Notes under the pieces: generated by a model
Databases searched by the model: none
The model's input: only the letters and a program-made list of their open reading frames with translations
What the model was told of the DNA's origin: nothing
Assembly (NCBI RefSeq): GCF_002214185.1
Contig: NZ_CP022161.1
Coordinates: 5,091,486-5,155,485 of the forward strand
Direction: 5' to 3'
Source of the DNA: Streptomyces capitiformicae
GTDB taxonomy: Bacteria; Actinomycetota; Actinomycetes; Streptomycetales; Streptomycetaceae
DNA length: 64,000 nt
Program-made: the position numbers and the translations under genes
Shown here: positions 8,888 to 18,314 of the stretch, piece after piece
Numbering within the stretch: the first letter of the stretch is position 1
How the letters are laid out: each line of letters begins with the position of its first letter

Positions 8888-11845
8888 ATGGACGAACGTG
8901 ATGTCAGGGAGGAAAGCCCGTTGACGGAAGTCGTGCCACAAGCCGGTTCCCGCTCGCCAGACGGTTCTCCGACCGGCCGTACGACCGAGTCGGCACGCCT
9001 GAGGGAGGAGGCCGACCTGGCCCGGGCGGGCCGGGGCAGGCTGGTCATCGTGCGCGGGCCGTCCGGCATCGGCAAGAGCGCCCTGCTGGACGGGGTGCCG
9101 GGTGACGGGTTCACCGTCCTGCGTGTCACCTGCCGGGAGACGGACTCCGCCACGGCGTACGCGGCGGCCTCGGAACTCCTGCGGACGCCCGCGGATCTCC
9201 AGCCCAGGGCCCGGGAGCAGTTGGCGGCGGCCCTGTCCGCCGCCACGCCCCTGACCGGGGCGTACCCGACATTGCGGCGGCTGGAGCGGTGCGTGGCCCT
9301 GCTCGCGGCCCACCGGCCGCTGGCCCTGGTGGTCGACGACGCGCACTGGTGCGACGCGTCCTCGCTGCGCTGGCTGCGCTTCCTGTTGACCAGGTCGCGG
9401 CACCGCCCGCTGCTGGTGCTGGCGGCCTCGAGGGATCGGGCGACACCTCCGGACGGCGACGAACTGGAGCAGCTCACAGCCTGGCACGCGTCGGCCGTGC
9501 TCGGCCTTGGCCCACTGGACCCGGCGACCGTCGCCGATGTCGTGGGGCAGCGGCTCGGCACCCCGGAACCGCAGTTCGCACAGGAGTGCGCCAGGTTGTC
9601 GGGCGGCAATCCGCGGCTGCTGCACCAACTGCTCGACGCTCTGTCGAACGCGGGAGTACAGCCTCGGGCCGGTGAGGCAGAGCGGGTCGTGGAACGCGGC
9701 CGGGCCACGGTACGGGCTTCGCTGCGGACGCGGTTGGCCATGCTGCCCCAGCCGGTGCGGAACGTCTTGGCGGCCCTGGCCGTGGCGGGTGACATCGGCC
9801 CCGCGCTGGTCGGCGCGATGGCCCGGGTGTCCGCCGGACGGGCCCGGACGGCACTGGCCGTACTGCGCGAGGAAGGCATCGTCACGCCGGACGGATCCGG
9901 TTTCGTCCACGAGACGATCCGGCAGGCGGTGATCGACACGCTCCCACCGCGAGAGCAGACGCAGTTGTGCGAGCGTGCCGTGGCACTGCTGAACGACACC
10001 GCCCAGCCGGTTCGGCAGGTGGCGGAACAGTTACTGCGACTACCCCGTCTGGAGTGCGCCTGGATGGCCGACGCGCTGCACACCGCCGCGGACGAGGCAA
10101 TGCACCAGGGCGAGCCGATGGAAAGCGTGCGGTACCTGCGACGGCTACTGGCCGACCAGTGCGACCCGGCGGAGCGGGAGCGGACCCGGATCCGGCTGGC
10201 GGAGACGCTGATGCGGCTGGACCCGGCGGCCGCGCTCCCCGACCTGCTCGCGGCCGTACGCCGGGCGGCCACCCCGGTCGAACAGGCCCGCCTCGCCATA
10301 CGGTACGGCGACGCGGCGATCGCCACGCAGCGCGTACTCACGGCCGAGCCCGTACTCGCCGCGGCCCTGGAGGCACTGCGTACGGCGACGGGCGGGCGGC
10401 CCAGCCCGGAGGAGGCGGAGCTGGAGTGCCGACTGCGGTCCACTCTGGTGGTCATCGGAATCAGCCGGGCGCCGGACTCCCGGAGCGGCCGAGCCCGGGT
10501 ACAGGAGTCGGCGACCGCGCTGAGGACCACGAGGCAGCCCGCGGGCGACACTCTCGAGGAACGGCGGATACTCGCCGCCCAGGCACTGCTCACAGCGGTG
10601 GAAAGCCGGTCGGCGCCAGCCGCCGTGACGCTCGCGCAGCGGGCTCTCACGAGCGCAGTCTGGGATGACTGGATATCACACCAAAGCAGCTGGGTCCTGG
10701 CCCTGGCCGACGAGGTCGAACTGTCGTCCCAGGTCTTCGAGCAGGCGCTGGACGTGTCGCGGGACCAGGGCAACGACTGGGTTCATCACCAGCACCTGGC
10801 CCTGAGGGGGCTGACGCTGTACCTCCGGGGGGCCATCCACGAAGGCCTGGCAGAGGCGCGGCGCGCACTGGAGCTCGACGAGCGGGCATCCTGGCGTCGG
10901 TCCTCGACGCTTCCGCCCTCGGTCATGGCGGTCTTACTGACCGCGGCGGGGCGCCCGGAGGCGGCCGACAAGCTACTGGCACGGCGCGGAATCATCGAGG
11001 GGGCGGATACGCCGGACGGTGAACTCGGCTGGGCCCGGTGTCTGCTGTCCATGTACTGGGGGTGGTCGCGGTGGCGGCGGGGCGACCGGGCCGGCGCGCT
11101 GCGTACATTCCTGCGTACAGGCGACGAGTTGAGGGCCTCCGGTGTCGTCAACCCGGTGATCTCGCCCTGGTGGATGTACGCGGTGAAGCTCCTCGTCAAG
11201 GACGGACGGGCGCCGGAGGCGCGTGAGCTGATCGAGCAGGTCGCCACGCCGGCAGCCAACTGGGGCACGCCCCGTGCCCTCGGCCAGGTGCTGCTGGCCC
11301 GGGCCGCGGCGGCGGACCAACGGAAGTCGATCGGCCTCTACCTGGAGGCGGCCGACGTGCTCGCCGGGGCGCCCGATCTGGCCTCCCGCATCCAGGTCGA
11401 CTACCAACTGGGGCGCGCGTTGTTGCAGGCCGGTGACCCGGCCGCGGCCCGCAAGCACCTGCGGCAGGCCGTCGACCTCGCCACCCGGACCGGCGCCCAC
11501 GGCTCGGCGGGCGCCGCCGCCGAACTCCTGGTCATGGCGGGCGGTCGACTGCGGAAGGCGACCGACGGCCCGGCGAGTCTCCTGCTGACCAGGTCCGAAC
11601 TCCAGATCGCGGAGCTGGCCATGCGGGGCGTGAGCAACCAGCGGATCGCCGACGAGCTGTTCATCACGCTGCGCACCGTCGAGACCCATCTGACGGCCAC
11701 CTATCGCAAACTCGGTGTCAGCAACCGACGGGAGCTGTCGCAGATCCTGCCGCGCTGGCGGCACGGCCAGGACGCACCGCGGGCCGAGGGCGGAGCCGGC
11801 GGACCGGCCGTTCGCGTGGCACGCGGCTCGGCGGGGAGCCGGTGA
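8888..11845 (+). CDS. LAL-family LuxR regulator (large ATP-binding), first of three
   Basis: 985 residues. An N-terminal ATPase has Walker A GPSGIGKSALL (about 57-67) and Walker B ALVVDDAHW (about 147). A long helical TPR-like middle follows, then a C-terminal LuxR HTH (LTRSELQIAELAMRGVSNQRIADEL, TVETHL; about 900-955). LAL proteins are cluster-situated activators of polyene and macrolide pathways. Two in-frame TTA codons, at 10031-10033 and 10934-10936, make translation dependent on the bldA leucyl-tRNA. The ATG at 8888 has only a weak Shine-Dalgarno sequence; an in-frame TTG at 8921 sits just after GGGAGGAAAG and may be the true start. The stop overlaps the next gene. Confidence 0.92.
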   Translation: MDERDVREESPLTEVVPQAGSRSPDGSPTGRTTESARLREEADLARAGRGRLVIVRGPSGIGKSALLDGVPGDGFTVLRVTCRETDSATAYAAASELLRTPADLQPRAREQLAAALSAATPLTGAYPTLRRLERCVALLAAHRPLALVVDDAHWCDASSLRWLRFLLTRSRHRPLLVLAASRDRATPPDGDELEQLTAWHASAVLGLGPLDPATVADVVGQRLGTPEPQFAQECARLSGGNPRLLHQLLDALSNAGVQPRAGEAERVVERGRATVRASLRTRLAMLPQPVRNVLAALAVAGDIGPALVGAMARVSAGRARTALAVLREEGIVTPDGSGFVHETIRQAVIDTLPPREQTQLCERAVALLNDTAQPVRQVAEQLLRLPRLECAWMADALHTAADEAMHQGEPMESVRYLRRLLADQCDPAERERTRIRLAETLMRLDPAAALPDLLAAVRRAATPVEQARLAIRYGDAAIATQRVLTAEPVLAAALEALRTATGGRPSPEEAELECRLRSTLVVIGISRAPDSRSGRARVQESATALRTTRQPAGDTLEERRILAAQALLTAVESRSAPAAVTLAQRALTSAVWDDWISHQSSWVLALADEVELSSQVFEQALDVSRDQGNDWVHHQHLALRGLTLYLRGAIHEGLAEARRALELDERASWRRSSTLPPSVMAVLLTAAGRPEAADKLLARRGIIEGADTPDGELGWARCLLSMYWGWSRWRRGDRAGALRTFLRTGDELRASGVVNPVISPWWMYAVKLLVKDGRAPEARELIEQVATPAANWGTPRALGQVLLARAAAADQRKSIGLYLEAADVLAGAPDLASRIQVDYQLGRALLQAGDPAAARKHLRQAVDLATRTGAHGSAGAAAELLVMAGGRLRKATDGPASLLLTRSELQIAELAMRGVSNQRIADELFITLRTVETHLTATYRKLGVSNRRELSQILPRWRHGQDAPRAEGGAGGPAVRVARGSAGSR

Positions 11846-14358
11846 TGGCCGCGGACCGCACTTCGCCGACCGACCGGTCGCAGCCGGAAGAACCGTGGCC
11901 CCACCAGCGGCACAACGGGCTCCTGGTGGACCGCGAGCAGGCGTGCGAACGGCTGCGGGTGGCACTGGGCGGGCTGGTCAAGGGCCGGTCGGCGGCCGTC
12001 AGGGTGCTCGGGGTGCCGGGCTCGGGCCGCAGCGCGCTGCTGCGGTGGACCGCGGACCTCGCCGAGCAGTCGGGCGTACGGGTGATGTACGGGCGTGGCT
12101 CGGCCCAGGAGTCCGGGCTGAGGTACGGCGTCGTCCAGCAACTGCTCGGCTCCGCGTACCGCCGCGACCGTTACACATCCGATGAGCGGGCCGCGCGGCA
12201 GGCGCCGAACGGCCGGGCGCTGACCGCCGATCTGTGCCGGACCTTTCTGCGGGCAGCGCGGCAGCGCCCCCTGCTCGTCGTGGTCGACGGCCTGGAGTGG
12301 GCGGACCCCTGGTCCCGGAACCTGCTCGACGCGCTGTCGCGGCGGCTGCGGCAGGCTCCGGTGCTCCTGGTCACCGCTGCCGGACCTACCTCGACCGAGC
12401 AGGCGGCATCCGGTCTGACGGAAGGCGCGGGAGAGACCGTCGAGCTGCGACCGCTGAGCGTGTCCGGCATCCGTACGGTCCTGGAGCGGGCGCACGGCGG
12501 CCCGGTCGACGACGCGTTCGTCGAGGCCGCGGCCCGCGCCACCCGAGGCAGTCCCAAGGTGCTGTGCGCCGCGGTCGTCCCACTCGTCCGGGGCCCGCAG
12601 AGCTGGTCGCCCGGCGCGCTGGCGGAGCTGACCTCGCGGGCCAAGGACGCCGCCGACAAGCAGGTGTCCGAACTGCTGGACGCCCTCCCCGGCGACCTGG
12701 TGCTGCTGCTGCGCGCGATCGTGGTGTGCGGCCGGGAACTGCCCCCCGCGCTGTTCTGCCGGCTGGCCGGACTGCGCACCCTGTCGGCGCCGCGGGCGAT
12801 CACCATGCTGCGGGCGGCCGGACTGCTCGCGCCGGGCGAGCCGTGGGCCGTGTCCGACGAAGAGACGGCCGCGTGTGTGCTGGCGGGGCTGGCGCCCGAG
12901 GCGCGGGAGGAGCTGTACGCTGCCGCGGCCCTGCTCGGCCACAAGACGGCGATCGAGGACGAGAAGCTGGCCCGGCTGCTGCTGGGCACCCGCCGGACTG
13001 GCCACGCCTGGGCGGTACAGGCCCTGCACCGGGCAGCCGCCGCGAGCCGGAACCGGGGTGACAACGCGATGTCGGCGCGCTGTCTGCAGCGGGCCCTGGA
13101 CGAGGACATGGACAAGGGGGAACAGGCTCAACTGCTCCTGGAACTCGGTGCCGCCGAGATGGCGGAGTCCCCGCACGCGGGCGACGCGCCCCTCGTCCAG
13201 GTCTTCATGGACACCACCAACGGGGTGCTCGCGCCGCTGCGACTGGGGGCCATCGACCTGCTGTACGCCAAGGGGGTCGAGGCCGTGGCGACCCGGCTCG
13301 CGGCCCAGGACACCCCGGTCGGCGAGCCGCTGTCGCCCGCGGCCCCGTGGCCCATGGAGCTGACGAACCCCCAGGACCAGTCCCACGACCAGTTGCTGGA
13401 ACGTCTGCTGGACTCCTCGCCGGCCGCCGCCCTCGCGGGCCATCCGGTGCGCTCTGCACTCACCGCCTGGCGGCTGATGCTGCGGGGCCAGTCCGCCGAC
13501 CGCAGTCAGGAGCTGGCCCGCCTAGCACTGGGTCAGTCACAGGGCGACAGCTCCCTGTTCGCGACGCGGATCATGGCCTGCCGGGTGTTGGTGGTGCACG
13601 GCCGGTACGACGAAGCACTGGCCGGCCTGGACGCCGTACTGACGGAGACCTCACAGCAGTACATGGAGACCGTCCACGCCCGGGCACTGGAGGCCCGTGC
13701 CTGGGCCCTGCTGCGCTGCGCCCGGCTCAAGGAGGCGGAGCTCGACCTCAACCTGGTGCGAAAGCGGCTGCCGGCCCACCGCTGGCACCCTTCGGTCTCG
13801 CTGCGGTTCACCACACTGGAGATGGTGCTGCGCGTGTACAGGTCGCAGTTCGGCGCGGCCCTGCGACTGGCCGAGGAGGCCGGTCAGGGGGCCGAGTGGG
13901 ACGCCACGGGGTGGCCCGGACTGCTGTGGGCCCGCGGTTGTGCGCGGCTGGGCGACGGTGACGCCGTCGGCGCCGCCACCGATCTGGAGGAGTGCGGGCG
14001 GCGTCTGTTACACAAACAGATCGTGCATCCGAACTTCATCTCGTGGCGCTACTTCGCGGCGGTCGCCCGGCATGTGTGCGGAGACGTCGAGGCGGCGACC
14101 CGTCTGGCCGAGGAGCACCAGCGGCTGTCCTCGGCGTGGAACAAGCCGAGCGCCGTGGGGACAATCGCGGTGGGCATCGCCCTGGCCTCCGACCGGGAGC
14201 TGGGCGAGGACGCGCTCGTCCGGGCGGCCCGGGCGGTGAGCAGTTCGGACACGTTACCGAGCGCACCGGAGCTGGCCGCGTGGACCGCGGCATTGCTGTC
14301 GGCGGGGACATCCGCCGTCCCGGTCATCGGGCTGGAGACCGGGGCCGATCCCGGGTGA
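11845..14358 (+). CDS. LAL-like ATPase protein lacking the LuxR HTH
   Basis: 837 residues, resembling LAL regulators in its ATPase domain and helical repeats but ending without a C-terminal HTH. The nucleotide-binding loop is GVPGSGRSALL, with Arg in place of the Walker A Lys; the Walker B region is LLVVVDGLEWAD. The start overlaps the previous stop (TGATG), so the pair is translationally coupled; GTG at 11842 is the alternative. Two in-frame TTA codons, at 14008-14010 and 14254-14256, indicate bldA control. It may act as a partner or decoy of the flanking LAL regulators rather than binding DNA itself; that role is inference. Confidence 0.88.
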   Translation: MAADRTSPTDRSQPEEPWPHQRHNGLLVDREQACERLRVALGGLVKGRSAAVRVLGVPGSGRSALLRWTADLAEQSGVRVMYGRGSAQESGLRYGVVQQLLGSAYRRDRYTSDERAARQAPNGRALTADLCRTFLRAARQRPLLVVVDGLEWADPWSRNLLDALSRRLRQAPVLLVTAAGPTSTEQAASGLTEGAGETVELRPLSVSGIRTVLERAHGGPVDDAFVEAAARATRGSPKVLCAAVVPLVRGPQSWSPGALAELTSRAKDAADKQVSELLDALPGDLVLLLRAIVVCGRELPPALFCRLAGLRTLSAPRAITMLRAAGLLAPGEPWAVSDEETAACVLAGLAPEAREELYAAAALLGHKTAIEDEKLARLLLGTRRTGHAWAVQALHRAAAASRNRGDNAMSARCLQRALDEDMDKGEQAQLLLELGAAEMAESPHAGDAPLVQVFMDTTNGVLAPLRLGAIDLLYAKGVEAVATRLAAQDTPVGEPLSPAAPWPMELTNPQDQSHDQLLERLLDSSPAAALAGHPVRSALTAWRLMLRGQSADRSQELARLALGQSQGDSSLFATRIMACRVLVVHGRYDEALAGLDAVLTETSQQYMETVHARALEARAWALLRCARLKEAELDLNLVRKRLPAHRWHPSVSLRFTTLEMVLRVYRSQFGAALRLAEEAGQGAEWDATGWPGLLWARGCARLGDGDAVGAATDLEECGRRLLHKQIVHPNFISWRYFAAVARHVCGDVEAATRLAEEHQRLSSAWNKPSAVGTIAVGIALASDRELGEDALVRAARAVSSSDTLPSAPELAAWTAALLSAGTSAVPVIGLETGADPG

Positions 14359-14474
14359 AGGCCCGTTCGGTTTCTCATACGGTCAGCCGCCCGGTCTGGC
14401 TGAGAAATATCGTCTATTGACGGAACCCAAGCGGCGCGCGGCGTCGCAAGCAACAGTGACAAGGGGTCTGTTAC

Positions 14475-17312
14475 GTGCTGGAAGACCGTTCGTTCGAGTT
14501 GCGGACCCTGGACGACGTACTCGGTGCCGCGAGCACCGGTTCCGGGACTTCGGCAGTCGTCTCCGGGCCGATCGGGATCGGCAGGTCCGAGCTCCTGGAC
14601 ACGCTGGCGGAGGGCGAGTCCGCGGACGTGTTCCGGGTGTTGCGCGCCGTCGGGTCTCCTATGGAGGAGGACCACGCGTTCGGTGTCGTACGGCAGTTGT
14701 TCGATCTCGTCCTGGACGAGGCATCCCCCGCCACGCTGGGCAGATGGTGGGCGGGGACGAGGGCCGACGTCGAGCCGCTGTTCGCCGATGGAGCGGCGCT
14801 GCCCGACACGTCCTCGTTGTCGGCGGACCGCTGGGAGGCCGTCCTGCACGGACTGGCCACGATGACCTGCCGGATGGGCGCCGACCGGCCGACGCTGCTG
14901 CTCGTGGACGATCTGCACTGGGCCGACGATGCCTCGCTCGCCTGGCTGAACTACCTGGCCAAGCGGGTGTCCGACACACGGGTCGCGATCGTGGCGACCG
15001 TACAGGAGGGCAGTATCGCGGCCGAGCGTCAGCCGGTGCGGGAGTTCGTCGGCAGCGCGGACCACAGCGTGCGGCCGGGCGCGCTGTCGGTGGCCGGGGT
15101 CGTCGCCCTGGTCGACAGGTGGTTCGGGGAGCCTGGGGACGACGCGTTCGTCCTGGCCTGCCGCGAGGTGACCGGGGGCAATCCGCTGTTCGTCACGGAG
15201 GTGCTGGCCGAGCTGGCGGCGCTCGGGCACCGGCCGACGGCCGAGCAGGCACCGGCCGCCCGGCGTTCACGCCCGGCGGCGCTGCGCGAACGACTGCCGC
15301 GCTATCTGGCCTGCCTGGGGTCGGCACAGCTGCGGCTCATCAGGGCCGCAGCGCTCCTGCACGAGACGGTTGACGCCGGGCTGGCCCGGTCCGTCGCCGG
15401 GTTGGAAGCCCCGGTGTGCGACGAGTCGGAACGGGGGCTGCGGCGGCTCGGGCTGCTCACCTATGACCTGCCGTACCGCTTCACCCACCCCTCGGTGCGG
15501 GAGGCGGTCGCGGAGTCGATGACGGCCGCCGAGGAGGACGAACTGCGGGTGCGGGCAGCCCGGCTGCTGCACGCGGACAGCCAGCAGGTGGAGACGGCCG
15601 CCGAGCAGTTGACGCTGGTTGCCGCACCCCAGGGCCGCTGGGCCGTCGGCGTGCTGCGGCAGGCCGCTCGGACTGCCCTGGCGGCGGGCCGGCCCGAGGC
15701 GGCTGCCGCATATCTGCGCCGGGCGCTGCTCGACACCCCCGCGGACGGCGGGGAACGGGGGGCGTTGCTCGCCTGTCTCGGCATCGCCGAGCGGGAGTTC
15801 GACCCGTCGGCGGCCGTCCGGCATCTGATCCAGGCCGTGCCACTGCAGTCGTCCCCGGGTGAGAGGGCGGCCGTCGCCGCCCGGCTCTCCCCCATGGTCA
15901 TCGGCAACAGTCTCCCGCACGTGCGCGAGCGCCTCCGTCTGACGGCGACGGATCTGGGGCCCCCCGACCGGCTGCCGGGGCCGCTGCGGGAGGTGGCGCT
16001 CAGTCTGGAGGCTCGCTGCCTGTATCTGGACCTGACGGAGCGTCCGCTGCTGGAGGCGGGCGCCGAGCGGCTTCGGGCGCTGGGCCCGGACGTGCCGCTG
16101 GACACCGTGGCCGAGCGCGAGCTGGCCGCCGTACTGCTGTACGCGGCCGTGCTGACGGGCCGGACGACCGCACGGGAGGCGGCGCGGCTGAGCGAGCGCA
16201 TCCTGGAGCGCGAGCCGGCCACGCCGGACCATGTGCACTCCGCCCTTCCCCTCGTGGTGTTCACGCTGGCCGCGGCGGACGCGCCGGACCTGGTGGCGCC
16301 GTGGCTGGAGCGGGCCGGTGGGAGCGGCCGGGGCCCGGCCGGGCCGTCGGCCCATCCGTTGGGGCTCGTCGAGGAGGCGTGGCTGCTGAGGGCGTCCGGG
16401 AAGCCGGCGCCGGCGCTGGCCCGTGCCCTGGAGGCGGTCGAAGCGGGCGGAGTCGGCCTGGAGCACTGTGGTCCCACCGCGCTGATCGCGATGGGTGATC
16501 TGGCGCTGGAGACCGACGACGCCGGGCTCGCCGCGCGGCTGCGTCAGTGCCTGTCCCTGCCCGGCCGCCAGTTGTCCGTCACCACACCCGTCGAGCGCTT
16601 CCTGTCCGGTGTGGAGGCGGCCGTCGGCGGTGACCTGGGCGACGGCGTCCAGCAGATCGTGAGTTTCGGCCGGCTGCTGGAGCGGCTGGGGTGGAACAAC
16701 CCCGCCTTGATCCCCTGGCGCGCCGTCGCGGCCGAGCTGCACTGGCGGTCGGGGGAACAGGAGCAGGCCCTGCCGCTGATCGAGGAGGTGTACGGTTCCG
16801 CGCTGGCCTGGGGGGCGCCGGCCACCCTCGGCCGGGTGCTGCGGATCCGGGGCGAGGTACAGGGGGGCGAGGAGGGAGTGGCGCTCCTGCACGAGTCGGC
16901 ACGGATGCTGGAGGACTCCGCGGACCGGTGGGAACTCTCCAAGGCGCACCACCTGCTGGGCAGGCAACTGCAGGCCCTCTCCGACCCGAAGGCGGAGGAG
17001 CATCTGCGGTACGCGCGCGAACTCGCCGACGAGTGCGGCATGGGCCGACCCGCCCGGCGCGTGCGGACCCCGGCCGGCCCCGAGCCGCGGACGCTCGTAC
17101 CGGCGACGGGGACGGCCGTGCTGACCGCCACCGAACTCCGGGTCGCGCGGCTGGCGGCACGGGGCCGGACGAACCAGGAGATCGCCCGGGACGCCGGAGT
17201 GACGTCACGGGCGGTGGAGAAGGCGCTGACGAAGGTGTACCGCAAGCTGGGTATCCAGGGCCGGGCAGGGCTGACCGAGGCGTTGCGGCCACCGGCGGAC
17301 GTTCCGGGCTGA
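14475..17312 (+). CDS. LAL-family LuxR regulator, third of three
   Basis: 945 residues. The ATPase loop is GPIGIGRSELL (about 30-40), again with Arg for the Walker A Lys. Walker B is LLLVDDLHWAD (about 142), followed by a helical middle and a C-terminal LuxR HTH (LTATELRVARLAARGRTNQEIA, VEKALTKVYRKLGI; about 880-935). GTG start at 14475 with AAGGGG upstream. It lies 116 bases after the second LAL-like gene. Nystatin-type clusters also carry three LAL genes plus a PAS-LuxR gene, so the regulatory layout here is polyene/macrolide-like. I saw no TTA codon in this one. Confidence 0.92.
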   Translation: MLEDRSFELRTLDDVLGAASTGSGTSAVVSGPIGIGRSELLDTLAEGESADVFRVLRAVGSPMEEDHAFGVVRQLFDLVLDEASPATLGRWWAGTRADVEPLFADGAALPDTSSLSADRWEAVLHGLATMTCRMGADRPTLLLVDDLHWADDASLAWLNYLAKRVSDTRVAIVATVQEGSIAAERQPVREFVGSADHSVRPGALSVAGVVALVDRWFGEPGDDAFVLACREVTGGNPLFVTEVLAELAALGHRPTAEQAPAARRSRPAALRERLPRYLACLGSAQLRLIRAAALLHETVDAGLARSVAGLEAPVCDESERGLRRLGLLTYDLPYRFTHPSVREAVAESMTAAEEDELRVRAARLLHADSQQVETAAEQLTLVAAPQGRWAVGVLRQAARTALAAGRPEAAAAYLRRALLDTPADGGERGALLACLGIAEREFDPSAAVRHLIQAVPLQSSPGERAAVAARLSPMVIGNSLPHVRERLRLTATDLGPPDRLPGPLREVALSLEARCLYLDLTERPLLEAGAERLRALGPDVPLDTVAERELAAVLLYAAVLTGRTTAREAARLSERILEREPATPDHVHSALPLVVFTLAAADAPDLVAPWLERAGGSGRGPAGPSAHPLGLVEEAWLLRASGKPAPALARALEAVEAGGVGLEHCGPTALIAMGDLALETDDAGLAARLRQCLSLPGRQLSVTTPVERFLSGVEAAVGGDLGDGVQQIVSFGRLLERLGWNNPALIPWRAVAAELHWRSGEQEQALPLIEEVYGSALAWGAPATLGRVLRIRGEVQGGEEGVALLHESARMLEDSADRWELSKAHHLLGRQLQALSDPKAEEHLRYARELADECGMGRPARRVRTPAGPEPRTLVPATGTAVLTATELRVARLAARGRTNQEIARDAGVTSRAVEKALTKVYRKLGIQGRAGLTEALRPPADVPG

Positions 17313-17364
17313 GCCGCGCCCCGGCCCCCGCCGGCCGGGCCCTCTCAACATTTCTGACGTTCAG

Positions 17365-18159
17365 TCAGATGTTGTGCTCCGCGAAGAACTTGGCTATCAG
17401 TTCGTTCCAGGGTTCGGTGTGCACGATGTTGATGAGATGTCCGGCCGCGACTTCCGTGTACTCCGCCCCCGGAATACTGTCGGCCAGGAAGCGCGAGTTG
17501 GCCGGGGAGACGAAGGTGTCCTCCGTCGTCGCGATGACCAGCGTGGGTACGTCGATCCGTGCCAGGTCCTCCGTGACGTCCACGGTCCGCAGCAGGCTGT
17601 AGTACTCCTCGGATCCGGGCCAGGCCAGCTCCGCCAGCTCACCGAGGGCGCGGTACACCTCGCCGGGCGGCAGCATGTTGACGAGGCTCGCGCCGACGCA
17701 GCTCAGGACCATGAGGCGGGCGTAACCGCGGAAGTCACGGCGGGCGAGGCAGTCGAAGGCCAGCGAGATGACGATCTTCATACGCTGGTCGGGAGCGGCG
17801 AAGCCCGCCGTCAGGACCAGCCCCTTGACCCGCTCGGGGTGCCGGACCGCGGCCCGTACCGCCACCGCGGCACCGAGCGAGTGGCCGACGACTGTGAAGG
17901 ACTCCTGACCGGCGGCGACGGCGGCGGCCACATACGCGTCCGCGAGGTTGTCGAGGGTCAGCGCACGGCCGTCGATCGGCTCGCCGGCGGAACCCGGGTA
18001 CTCCGGTGCGACGACCGTACGGGTCTCGGACAGCAGCGTGGGCAGCGGATCGAAACTGTCCTCGATGGTGCCTGCGGCTGCGGGCACGAGCAGGACGGCC
18101 GGGCCACTGCCGGAGACCGCCGTGGTCAGGGGATAGGGCGCAAGCGATTCATCTGACAT
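17365..18159 (-). CDS. Alpha/beta hydrolase (paralogue A)
   Basis: 264 residues with a complete hydrolase triad: nucleophile GHSLGA, Asp in TTEDTF and His in AGHLI. It is closely similar to the divergently transcribed neighbour that starts at 18315. A block of about 29 residues around the nucleophile (GHSLGAAVAVRAAVRHPERV onward) is identical in both. Such hydrolases in clusters act as lactonases, esterases or cyclases; the substrate cannot be deduced. It converges on the third LAL gene. Confidence 0.85.
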   Translation of the reverse strand: MSDESLAPYPLTTAVSGSGPAVLLVPAAAGTIEDSFDPLPTLLSETRTVVAPEYPGSAGEPIDGRALTLDNLADAYVAAAVAAGQESFTVVGHSLGAAVAVRAAVRHPERVKGLVLTAGFAAPDQRMKIVISLAFDCLARRDFRGYARLMVLSCVGASLVNMLPPGEVYRALGELAELAWPGSEEYYSLLRTVDVTEDLARIDVPTLVIATTEDTFVSPANSRFLADSIPGAEYTEVAAGHLINIVHTEPWNELIAKFFAEHNI

Positions 18160-18314
18160 GCCGACGACTCTAGGGACTGAGATCGAGAAGAAAGTCTAGT
18201 GTGGTCAAGGGAATTGGGGGCCGTACCGGGCTCCGTCACGCGCGGCCGAGCCGGCTTTCCGGCACACCGAACGTCTGGGATTTTGTACAGAAGACGATCA
18301 ATACAGTGACCGCC

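Noticed and set aside
8752..10773. A 673-codon minus-strand frame
   Set aside because: Antisense shadow of the first LAL gene; Ser/Arg-rich translation without motifs.
18172..18183. CTAGGGACTGAG as a PimM-type PAS-LuxR operator
   Set aside because: Only the left half matches the palindromic consensus; the second half-site is missing.
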